This document shows positions 35,026 to 45,439 of a stretch of 64,000 bases of DNA, one piece after another. The DNA comes from Moniliophthora roreri (Eukaryota > Basidiomycota > Agaricomycetes > Agaricales > Marasmiaceae), in contig LATX02000193.1 of the NCBI GenBank assembly GCA_001466705.2, positions 186,001 through 250,000 of the forward strand, in the 5' to 3' direction. The notes below the pieces were generated by a model. It had not been told where the DNA came from and searched no databases. It saw only the letters and a program-made list of their open reading frames with translations. Position 1 is the stretch's first letter. Every line of letters starts with the position of its first letter. Both the position numbers and the translations under genes were made by a program.

Positions 35026-36015
35026 GGTGTAGACGTTAAAAGCGTTCTCGGGTGAGCTGATGAGAGATTGCAGAACGTAGTGGCTTTTATCATTCTAGAA
35101 TCAAATTGGAGAGCTGTGACCGACGGTTGGCTAGTTCAACTTTCCGTGTCTCCTTGTAAGCTATGGCGTCACTTATCGTAAGGCTTACATCCTTTGTTCT
35201 ATTCAAGTGGGGCGACGGAGGCGGGAAGCCTGAAGGGACTAAAGAGATCCATATCATTGTCTTTCACACACCATGAAAATGCGTCTGCCAAGTATCTTCA
35301 GTGAGAAGTCCTGCTATCCAGTGCTATGCTGTTGAAGTCAGAGATACGTTAGGGGAGAGGGTGGGCAAGATGAAGCAAGACAGAGTACTGACAAAGTATG
35401 CAAGAGACGTTAGCTCTGCTCGTGCTACCACGGAACCTGTTGGTGGTCGAACACAAGGAATTTCCGAACGGACCGGGCGGGTTAGCTGCCGTTAGCAAAA
35501 TATAATTTTATAATATAAAGATTATTATATTAGTACATAATAGATTTTTATCCTACTCTGTAATCCCGGCCTCACCTCGTGATCGGACCGGTGCGGTGAC
35601 TCAGCTGTCCATCTCGATTCCCAACCCACACGCTGGAATTTTCGAACGAAACACAGAATCAATATTCTAATGGCTTCAACGCGCTTATTTTCTTGGAAGA
35701 TACGAAACGATGGAAGACTGTACTGGGAGGAGGAAAGCACATGACATATATATATATATATTATACATGCAAATTGGGCGTTGGATGAGCGGAATTTCAG
35801 ATCCAGGCCTGGTCCAGGAGCTTCGGGAGGTTCAACTCAGTTGAACCTGAGGTTGTCCATGTACTTCACCCTGGTAGTTGATTCCCTCCCGTTCGAACAT
35901 GTAATAATCAATGGGAAGCGTTGTCATGGGAGGCACTCAGTGCTTGGCGCCTGCTCGGATAACATAAAAGGTGGACATAGTTGGAACAAAGGCCGAGGAT
36001 TTCTCTGGGCCTCCT
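35026..36015. other. Divergent promoter region between the two FAD oxidases
   Basis: About 990 bp. An AT-rich stretch at 35498-35550 and a (TA)n run at 35743-35761 are visible. CATAAAAGG at 35963-35971 is a possible TATA element for the rightward gene. No gene is supported. Confidence 0.45.
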
Positions 36016-37903
36016 ATGAAATCTCATCTACTCGTCTCATTCATTTTACTACTGTCTGTGAGGTTTGAGCTCACATACGGGACACCGACAACAGCATGTA
36101 ATGTGTTACAAGCTGCACTCCCCGATCGTGTCTTTTTTCCAGGTGCGTAATAGCTTTGTTTAGAATGGCCTCAAACTCATCTGTGCTGCAGGATCCGATG
36201 AATACACAGAAGATAACGAACATTTTTATGGGTCCAGCTCGGAAGTGTCTACGTGCACCGTTCAACCAGAGTCTGCGGCTGACGTTGGTATCATCGTGCG
36301 TCCCTTCGAGACCCCTTATCGGAAGACGCTAATCGCAGTTAATTATTTACAGCTTCAGGTCGTTGCAAACAGCACCACTCAGTCACCTTTTGCTGTAGGC
36401 ATCCAAATCTGTTTATTTGTATACCCGGCCAGTTGAGCGTCCTTTTCCTAGATCAAAAGTGGAGGTCATGGAGTCGCTCGCGGCTTCAGCTCAACTCCAG
36501 GAATTCAAATATCATTGTCAAGGTTTAACGACATCGCATACAATGCAACTGCCTCGACAGTGAAGATCGGGGCTGGTCTGACTTGGGACCAGGTCTACAC
36601 ACTGTTGGAACCCTTCAACGTTAAGGTTATGGGAGGTCGTGTTCCTGGTGTCGGTTCGTGTTATGTCCTATTACCCGACGGGCCACACTTACTAGTACCT
36701 CACAGGCGTTGGTGGTCTTTTGCTAGGCGGAGGTTTCGGTTATTTTACAGACCAGTATGGTCTCGGTGTGGACAACATCGTTTCTCTTGACCTAGTTTTA
36801 CCTGATGGAACTTTTACGGTGGTTTCCGAGGCTAGTGATCCTGACCTATTCTTTGCCTTGAAGGTGCAGTACTATTCGCGTTGCATATCATCTGCCCTAC
36901 TGACTATCGTTACAGGGCGGTTTCAATAATTTTGGTATTGTTATTGCTTTCACGATGAAAGCATATCCTCAAACAGACGTCTGGGTTAGTGACATGCTTT
37001 CGATCTGTCACTCTCCGAGAACTCACACCAGTTACTACTGACAGGCTGCGAATGTTATACACCCAATCAACTCTACAAGCACCGTACACCAGGCAATAGC
37101 TGATTGGAGTGCAACCAACGACGATCTCAAAGGTGTTGTGATACCGCTTTACGCACATGTCGGTGGACAGGTATGCACCTTTTGTGGACCACGGAATGAT
37201 ACTTATTGTTCCAACAGACGTTGCTTGTGACAAGTCTGTTCTATGATGCTCCCATGCAGCCAAGTATCTTTGACGACTTCATCAATGTACCTGGTGCTAC
37301 AATGCAAGTCTCTGGTGTCATGAGCTTGGCACAAGTAGGTGAAGCGCTGTTCGGCGGTCTTGTAGGAAATCCGAATAGGTAAGATAATCATACTCAGTCG
37401 AACCATTCGTCTTTGAGTAACCATATCTCGCCAGAGGCTCTAAACACACTGTTCCCATCACGCACTACACCGTAGCCATCCTCGATGAGATTAAGTCTCA
37501 ATTTGAGAAGATCGTCTCTGATGCACAAACCAACGACCGACCTTTCATCATTGTCAACATCGTCGTGGAACCCTTCGTTCAACCCTTCGCTCATAGCACA
37601 GACTCGGCATATCCACACCCCCCAGAAAGATCTGTCTGTCCGACGATGCTCGAGATAAATTGGTACAACGCCACCGATGATGCGTATTTCCTTAATGCTC
37701 TCGAGGAGGCTCAGCAAGCGATTCAGGCTGTGGCGATTGCGGAAGGACAGAGTTTCGCTGATGACATCTTGTATAACAATTATGCGCCGGCGGACACGCC
37801 GCTAGAATTGTTGTACGGTGACAACTTGAAGAGGTTGAAAGAAGTTAAGGAGAGGGTTGATCCGGGGAATATTATGGGTTTGACTGGGGGGTTCAAGTTT
37901 TGA
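36016..37903 (+). CDS. Secreted FAD-linked oxidoreductase (berberine-bridge-enzyme-like), no. 2
   Basis: Nine exons: 36016-36142, 36192-36295, 36353-36394, 36452-36653, 36706-36863, 36916-36984, 37045-37170, 37218-37378 and 37435-37903; 485 residues with consistent phases. It has a signal peptide (MKSHLLVSFILLLSV). The FAD-binding domain shows SGGH near residues 94-97, GAGLTWDQVYTLLEP, GGRVPGVGVGGLLLGGGFG and GGFNNFGIVIAFTMK. The C-terminal segment contains ILYNNYAPAD and VDPGNIMG, the substrate-side region of BBE-like enzymes. It belongs to the same superfamily as the preceding gene but has more introns and clearly diverged sequence, so the two are not a recent duplication. Role: extracellular oxidation of an unknown small substrate. 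Confidence 0.9.
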
Positions 37904-38516
37904 CGCGACGATCCTGGTCGGAGTACACAAAGGTCGCTTTGGGACCGGAGCGAGTACTGTGCTGGCATAGAAAGTAACGTATGCCAAGACTACTTCGGGA
38001 ACGTCTAGGACTACATCTATTATAATCATTTCGTTCTCATACACCAAGCAGACTACAGGCAGGCCTACGGCACGTTCAATGAGAGGTATGTACTCCGACC
38101 TCCCGCAGCGCTTAGAAATGGTCTCCAAGCTAAGCTTTTGGCGGACGCAGACAAGACCAACCCAACCATGTTCGACCAATTCTTCCGTAGCAGCAATAGC
38201 ATTAACCATCCAATAATTACCATCCGTCACCCGGGAGGCGACCAAAAGGATAAGCCCTTGCTCATATTCGGCCGAACTTAATTGGTGTGCCGTGTTGCTG
38301 ATCACCGATCATCATCCACTTACGCAAGTACTCTCCCAATTTGCATTAATTGAACTCAAAATGAGACGCCACAACACATGCTTGGACAAGGACAAGGAAG
38401 TCCCCTGACACAAGCCTCCTTCAACCGAGCTTGAGTCCTTGAGCAGGTAACGTCACACGTACCTCGTCGTTTCGAATTTAAAGTTCTAAACCTACAAGTA
38501 CCCACTAGCTCACCAA
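37904..38516. other. Intergenic region
   Basis: About 610 bp. A 167-codon minus-strand ORF overlaps here and the end of the preceding gene but has no recognisable domain or codon pattern; I treat it as spurious. Confidence 0.35.
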
Positions 38517-39626
38517 ATGGAGAGCAACAGCCAACTCGACATGAAATCCCGAAGGGTATTTATCTTCTCCCACCCACGCTCAGTGTGCAATCTTTTTTTC
38601 CGCCTACTCAGCACGCATCCTTCATTCACCACGACGGTTCCCCTGCCATTTGCAAAACCCTATGCCTTTGGGCCAGAATCGGAAATTCCAGATCCAGATT
38701 ATGACGAGACGTACCAAAACATATTTGATCAACTGGAGAGGAGTATCAAGGAGATTGAGAAGACGGTGTGTTAACCGCTAGGTCTAAAGTTTAGTTTCAG
38801 CGTTTAACTGACGTTGGATCCATAGGGCGCGGTCTCCTTGACAATGGAACATCCAATTTGCATCCTTCCTCGTACTACTCTCAACGATGGCGCGAAATAT
38901 CCTCATTCATATCAATCTACTATTCAAGTTGTGGATTATAGTCTTGGTACTCAAGAAGAAGCAACAGAACTCGAGCTTTTGGCAGAAAAGACCAATCCAA
39001 CTATTTTCTCCGACCGATTCTTCCAAAGCATCACCTACTCAATAATCACTATTCGCCACCCCGCACGTATGCTCCCGTCTTACCTCCGAGCCAGATCTTC
39101 CTGGGGTTTGCCATTAAAGGCGACTTGTTCTTGCATAATCTCGAGGTGATATCGCGGTATCGCTGGGAGCGGTTGATTTTCGAGAGCTGCCAGTCTCAGG
39201 GGATCAAGGTGATGGTGGTTGATGGGGATAAGCTAGTCAAGGACTCAAAAGCACAGATGAAGAAGGTCTGCGAAGAATTGGGCGTAGATGAGTCACAGAT
39301 ACAGTATACATGGGACTCTGCAGACGACCAAAACGATGGACTTTATTCCCATTTTCCGGAGTCAGCAAGGCGCGCATTCCTGGGTACGTTGCATGGATCT
39401 GAAAATGTAATTCAACATCAGGTAGGTGTATTCATGTTGCGGGACTTTGCAGTCGATTATCGGATCGACTGGGGTTCATTAACAGGGGAAGACCGAAGCA
39501 TTGGATCTTGCAGCCGAGGAACGCAAGTGGGGTAAGGAGTGGAATGAGGAACTGGCAGGAACGATGCGTAGAATGGTGAATTCGAGTCTAGAGGACTATG
39601 AGTATCTTTTGCAGTTCAGCATATAA
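38517..39626 (+). CDS. Sulfotransferase-like P-loop protein with an apparent frameshift
   Basis: Exons 38517-38765, 38826-39421 and 39486-39626 would code for about 328 residues. The N-terminus RRVFIFSHPRSVCNLFFRLL is the 5'-phosphosulfate-binding loop form (HPRS) of fungal sulfotransferase-like P-loop proteins. Further landmarks are FSDRFFQSITYSIITIRHPARM (substrate and 3'-phosphate region) and RWERLIFESC. In exon 2 the frame changes inside TGGGGTTTG at 39102-39110: the upstream frame runs into a stop at 39147-39149, while the coding-like continuation (FAIKGDLFLHNLEVIS) is one base out of register. No intron fits there. It is therefore a recent pseudogene, a sequencing error in a G run, or less likely programmed frameshifting. 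The last intron (39422-39485) is regular. It may belong with the neighbouring P450 and FAD oxidases. Confidence 0.65.
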
Positions 39627-40256
39627 TACGTTAAAGGACGATTTCGACCCCGGCCCCTTTTTTGCCTAAGTTGTGCTGATAAGTAGTTTCGTGAATGTGT
39701 ACCATTTCTCGGACGAATGAGCATTGCAAAGTCCAATAAGATTGATCACGACAGCACTCCGGCGGTCTCGGGTCCGCCCATCGTTACCAAGGCAAAACTC
39801 CGAAGACTCGAGCCTCGTTCGACCTAGAATACTTATGCGAAGAATACTGGTCGAAATTTGAACCTTGATATGCGATAATTTCCTCTTATTGTTGGTGTGT
39901 CGCTAACGTTGTGCCAGGGCAAGCTAGACCATCACCACATTCCACATCTCTCCACGGATACGTCGCCTCCCACGAGCTTCATAGCATGCAATCAACAAAA
40001 ACATAGGCAAAAATTCCAAGTGGAAAATTCCGAGTGGCTCCTTCGCCCCTCGAAACGGTGTCAAAACTGACACGTGTACTCGCACTGGCTCTCACTGGCT
40101 TCTCGGATGCAACATTTGCTCTACAAAGCGGCGAAACTGTGAAGGTCCCCGAAACGAAAGATTAATCATGCACAAACGCTCTATCTCGAGAAACATTGGG
40201 AGTAGTCACAAATTTCAGGCGGAAATTTCATTGGCCGCTTCATCTACAAATCCAGG
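39627..40256. other. Intergenic region
   Basis: About 630 bp; no supported feature. Confidence 0.35.
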
Positions 40257-40800
40257 ATGTCGATGCCAGTATGCCTCCAACTCGTTCTCTCAGTTCTCTT
40301 CAACTTCAGTGTCGTCCCTTCCATCCTATCCCTCTTTGTGCTCGCCCTCGTTGCGGCGACAGTATCCACAGTTGCACCTGCTCCTAGGTCTTCTGGACCT
40401 CAGGCCATGCATTACCCGCCTAGCGAATTGTGGGTAATACAAGCCCATGGCGAAGGTGGTCACACAGCACATTGTCAAAACACAAGCCCCCGGAACAGGT
40501 CACCCCAAGCGGGACACGCTTGCTGCTCGTTCCATCGAAGGCGAGGGCAGCAACACAGTACACCGCCGAGCACCTCTTGAAGCACGTAAAGCACCAACGG
40601 CACCTACACCTCCGCTCAGCCATAATTTCGAATGGTTCAAAGCCCGTAATGCTCCTTCGGAACCACACATCATGAGACGTACTCTTCTCAAAGCGAATAT
40701 CACACCAGTGGTCCCTGCAGGCAGTCCAAAACGTGAGGTACTCAACGCCCGGTCTGTTCCTCAGGTTCCTGTACGTAGAGACACTACGCCTAAACCCTAG
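40257..40800 (+). CDS. Possible secreted precursor with dibasic repeats (KEP-like), splice pattern unresolved
   Basis: An ORF from the ATG at 40257 gives a strongly hydrophobic N-terminus (VLFNFSVVPSILSLFVLALV) suitable as a signal peptide. The coding-like 3' part lies in another frame (40438-40800), so an intron must join them. In-phase options are a donor at about 40360 (GTATCC) or 40434 (GTAATA), with acceptors ending at 40443, 40455 or 40467. The 3' part contains dibasic sites at fairly regular spacing, each followed by a similar motif: KRDTLAAR, RRAPLEAR, RRTLLKAN and KREVLNAR, plus a final RRDTTP. Such an array is expected for fungal precursors cut by the Kex2 protease into several peptides. 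No homologue is known to me and the gene could be spurious. Confidence 0.35.
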
Positions 40801-40938
40801 CGTTCTGTTCGTGGCGAATTTAATCCTAGGGCGATGATGTACGATATACTACAGGGTTTATCCCCGACACTTTTACACATTAGTAAACTACTTGCAAGAC
40901 GATCAAGAAAACACTCCGATAAAAAGCACTACCAGCGA

Positions 40939-42861
40939 TCAAAGTGTCATTTCACCCATAAACCCACCCGCAAGCCAACCATTCGTCGAATAAAACCCAT
41001 GAACTCTATTAGGCTCCTGAATCAATCGCATACTGCCCCAGGGATTCTTCATCGGTCCCAAATTGGGGTGAAGTGCAGCACCAGCAGCTTTGAGAAGTTT
41101 GGCATCGGCTTCAGCTTCTTCGCGATTGTACGACTGTATGAGATAACGTTAAAAGGCGCTCGGAAAGGAGGGAGAATAGAAGAAACATACAGTGAAGATA
41201 AAGGGGACACTCTTCTGAACGAGTAGCTCTACGGTTTCTTGCCAGGAACTGGCTGATTCGTGAATACCAGAGTTGAACGCGATGGCGATATCGGGTCTGT
41301 TATACTTGGATCCTTGTTTTTTGACGTATTCGTGGTATGTACTGAATAGGAGATAAGTCGCACGAACGCAAAGAGTAGCAAAGTATATCCGACATACGCG
41401 GCATGATGTTCATGAACTCTTGTTCGCCTCTTCTGTTTACAGTTCCTGGAAAGAAAGAGTAAGATGGAGTGCGTATACTCGTTGAAAGCGAAACAGTACG
41501 AACGGGCAAGTCTCCATCGGAACAGGCGACGAATCGAATGCCTGCATAACCTTTGCCAATTCGGGGTCGATCAACACGATCTAGACGCGTGACAAAGGTG
41601 AGTACGACCAGGTACCACTGAAGTGCAAGACGCGCCTTGAGATCTTGAACTTGAGGTAGCCGATGAAGAATCTCCTCGAATAATTGAGCCATCCCCACTT
41701 CTTTGTGAAGAGCACCCAAGACCTAGTAAAGTAATACATCAGGATCAAGTGCAAAATCAGATCATGAAAACACCTACATGAACCGTCAATGTCCGCTTCG
41801 TCGTCCACTCGACTCCACTCTTCAACTTTTGTAACCCATACAAAATCGTCATTGGGAACGACAGTCCCTCGGTAGAGGCCCGCAAAAACGGCATAAACGT
41901 CATCGGCGTAGCCGCCGCACCCCCAAACCCCTTCTTCAAATCATCACCAAATTCTGCTTCCCAGTTCTTTGGCCCGCTCTCCAGAGGCTGCCAAGAGCTC
42001 TTCGTCCTTTCAGGTGCCCATTGAAATTCTGCCACTCCCAAACCAGACTCGACATGCGCATCGGCCATGATGTTGACAAAGAGAATGTCAGCACGGATCT
42101 CTCTGTTAAGCTGGCATTGTGTGAGACCATCGTGCCCGTCTTCACAGGGTTGGGTTGTGTGGATATCGCGAACGACTTCCCAATGCGCGTCAGAGCAGTA
42201 GAAGGAGGTACGACAATCTTGACATGGCTTCAGCGTTGTCTCGGTCGAGGAGTTTTCCATTCGGATTATACGTTCCGTACGAGCGCTGCAGACGCGTCAG
42301 TATCAGTAAGTTGGACCTATTGAAAAAGGCAGATGGCGTACCACCCCATACAACGAGGTTGCTGGCCCATCAAATTACGTTCTGGAATGGTCAAGTCGCG
42401 TTTCATGATGGTCCTGACGAGGTTATACTCATTGCCTCCGGTACCTTGGGCAATTCGGTTCATATTGTTGATGTCCGAGCTGGCTTTATCGCTGAGAAAG
42501 AAAAGGAGTATAGCTTTGAAACCTTGATCCTTCTCGACCGCGATGATAGCTTTACATATGGCCTTGTGGTGCTTCCAGTCTGCCTACAAAAAAAGTGAAC
42601 TAGACGACGCGTTCGAGTTTACGAGGTAAGTAATACATACTTTCTGACAGACTGTCGAAAAGGAAAAGAAAGACAATCGGACGCGTAAGCTCAAGTCTTA
42701 TCCAGGAGAGAAATGCTTTTCTGCGTACCTGACCCGCAGTATGCCACTGCTTTGCACTGTGAACATTTCGCAAGTTTGTGGTCGACATTTTCATCCTTGA
42801 AGCAATGGTTACAGGCCTGCAGAATGTTGGCCGTCAATGGAGGTATACGGGTTCCAGGCAT
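40939..42861 (-). CDS. MYND zinc finger protein with MSS51_C-type C-terminal domain, no. 1
   Basis: Nine exons: 42861-42729, 42651-42641, 42583-42342, 42285-41778, 41722-41636, 41580-41504, 41445-41398, 41341-41191 and 41133-40939; 483 residues. Exon 2 is an 11-nt micro-exon that supplies VCQK of the MYND finger; without it the zinc ligands are incomplete. The finger has ligand pairs C17/C20, C33/C36, C42/C46 and H54/C58, ending WKHHKAIC. A second Cys-rich stretch (CQDCRTSFYCSDAHWE) follows at about residue 150. The C-terminal half matches the MSS51_C type: LTVHVLGALHKEV, IVLIDPELAK, RPDIAIAFNSGIHES and LGPMKNPWGSM, ending GFYSTNGWLAGGF. The intron at 41581-41635 begins GCGCGT, not GT. In yeast Mss51 acts in COX1 translation, but the mushroom family is expanded and its roles are unknown. 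A paralogue lies at the right window edge. Confidence 0.87.
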
Positions 42862-45439
42862 GAGGGTTTAGAGCGAAGATGGTGGTAACAGGTGAAGAGG
42901 ACTTTTGGGTTTCCTGTTTTGGACAGTCTGGGCTTCATTGAGACGTAAAGTGGAAAACTCCACCTCGTGATTTGATCCGTTTCTCGTATATCAGTGCGCT
43001 CAAGTTTTTCTGATTTCATGGCGAATATCCTCTGGCGCTAAGCAATCGAAATTGTTCCAACCGGCGAAAATCAAGAACGTTAGAACGCTTCGAGTTGATT
43101 GAAGATCTCCCGCTCTATCTGATTACAAGTAGCATCATGTCAAGACAAGGTGTATATAAAAAAAGAGCTCCATCGGATACGCGGGATGTCTATCACAGCA
43201 GTAATCACCAAAGTCACCAAACGAATTTCTGTCAAGGCCACCAAAACAAAGACAAGAGGAAGATTGTCAGGTCAATTGAAGCGAGCGTATTCTTGTTGCG
43301 AAACACAAGAGCCTGATCATTGCAAAGGGACAAGTTTGTATTTGTGCGTTTAATGCCATGTAGCAGTAACGGGGAACTCGCCGAAATAACCAGAGCTTTC
43401 TGAGACATGCTGTGATCATTATCGTACCAAAGAGGTTGAAGAGGCATTTAAGCGGACAGAGCTCTTGAAGAGAACGTATCCATTCATGCCTCAAACTAAG
43501 TGACAACGAAAAAGTCAACATTTTTAAGCTCAAAGTTCTGGGTATCGATGTGACCCACCATAGAGATGGGAGTATTTGCCTATTGGAGGATACCGTCACT
43601 AGATGCACGGGAAGACTCAAGCAAGGATTCGCGCCCGGAGAGTAGAAAATTCTGCGATTTTAGAGGAGAGCGCGTTCGGAAAATGACCAGAAGAACGGAA
43701 TCAGGGAGGATTCGGATGGCAGGGAGCATTTCTGGGCATCGGGAGCGTTGGTGTAGAATGGCCGACAGTAGGTTAGGGAACGGCTTGAAAGGGACCAGGA
43801 ACGGCGTACGGGGTCGTATGTGGGTCATATAGGCTATGCCGGCATTTTAATTTTTTTTCTCGAACGAAAGCGGTATTGAATTGTTGAGGTCCAGGCTTCA
43901 AATTTCCAAGGCCGGCACAGCTTTTACCTGTAGTGTCCAGTACGGGATACATATCCTTCAAATGGACCATCATTGAGACGGCACGTACCTCGATTGTGTA
44001 GTGGGTTGTCCGGCCAGTCTTCGTTTATGTCGTGTCCTCGGGGCGCTGAAAGGTGATGTCGAGGCTTAAAACCGAGTCTTTGACGAAACCTGCGTTGAGA
44101 TGCGTATACGAGCCCGCAAGCGGTTGCTTGAAGGGGGGTTACTTTGAACGAGAACCTGGGCTATTCTCAGTGTACGAATAGATAAATGGGAATCACCACT
44201 CACCGATCAAAATGTTGATCCCGTCCTGTGCATGCCGCTGTCCGCTGCCCCGCTTTCTGAATCAATATTCCTATGTGCCGGTACTTATGTACTCTGCCTG
44301 TCCCGATGCGCTACTAATCCATCGTACCCTAAAGATTTGATGGTCGGCCAAGTATCGCTCGTGAAAATATAGGGTGGATCGTGGGTGCAAGATGGAATAC
44401 GGTGATAAACATAGGTCATAACAAAGAGTTTTGAACCCGCTACCCTGCATCATGATGTGGCAGTCTGCAGGCCCATAGTAAGTAGCGGGATCAGATGATG
44501 GCTGGAGATCGTCAATTGAGATACTGCAGGACGAAGAAGTGATATTGATGATTTCAGGATTGAACTTGAAGACTAGACGCGATTTGGACTCGGATATCTT
44601 GATGAGATGATGTTGTCCTTCACATTTAACCCAATGTAAGCATCTTCTCCCCTAGGAGCGACTGAAATTCTTGACGACATCCACAGCCAAAGATCAAGAC
44701 ATTGCGATGCAGGTAGATTCTAGAGCAGGAACAACGACCGTCGTGTACTCGCGGTCCTCTGGAGGGTTTCTCTGACATTTCATAGATCAAAGATTGATGA
44801 AAAAAAGCCTTTTTTTTCCGGGGCTGAGTGATAGCAGCATCCAAACCGACTGATAGCACCCGGGAACTTCCTTTGAGCTTCTCGGTTGTCACGGATTCGC
44901 GTGAAGACAGCTGAGGCGCCGGTCTTCCAACGGTCTTCATCATGATGAGAAGCGAGAGAAAAGCCTGAGTTTGCTATTCGGCACGGCTCCAAGTGTCAGC
45001 TAGTAGTCTGCCAGCTAGCAGCTACCTCTACCTCTCAGGCTATTACCTCCCAGGCTATTACCTTCCAGGCTTATCACCTCTCCCAGACTAGAATATGATG
45101 AGCGCACGCTGTAACTTTTTTTTTTCCACAGCGAGGGTTTCCCTGGTGATCCCTTTCTCCAAAACGGGCCCGAGTAGATCCGGTTTTGTTTGTGCCCATT
45201 GTACGCAAACAAAAGAAGTGTCAGCTTACTGCAAAAGTCAGTCTGAACAATTGAGAGTGAGACAGCTCTGTACCTTTTTGACCTTTTCTACACCATCTCG
45301 CCGTCGTCGGTGACAGCGACGAGACCATCGAGCCCGCCGTGCTCAACGACGTTTGACAGCATTTCCCCTAACGACGGCCACGATATCTTCGCTAAATCAG
45401 CGTCAATAAGCTCAAATAATCAGTCGACGGCTATTGGCG
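42862..45439. other. Long intergenic region without supported gene
   Basis: About 2.6 kb. Several ORFs of 60-117 codons occur on both strands. One on the minus strand at 43267-43620 is leucine-rich and faintly like the repeat region of F-box proteins, but no F-box or splice structure supports it. The last 150 bp upstream of the kinase gene are C/T-rich. Confidence 0.35.

Noticed and set aside
37802..38305. 167-codon minus-strand ORF
   Set aside because: It overlaps the 3' coding end of the second FAD oxidase and has no recognisable feature; most likely an antisense shadow.
43267..43620. Leucine-rich minus-strand ORF resembling an F-box repeat tail
   Set aside because: There is no F-box upstream in any frame and the similarity is compositional only.
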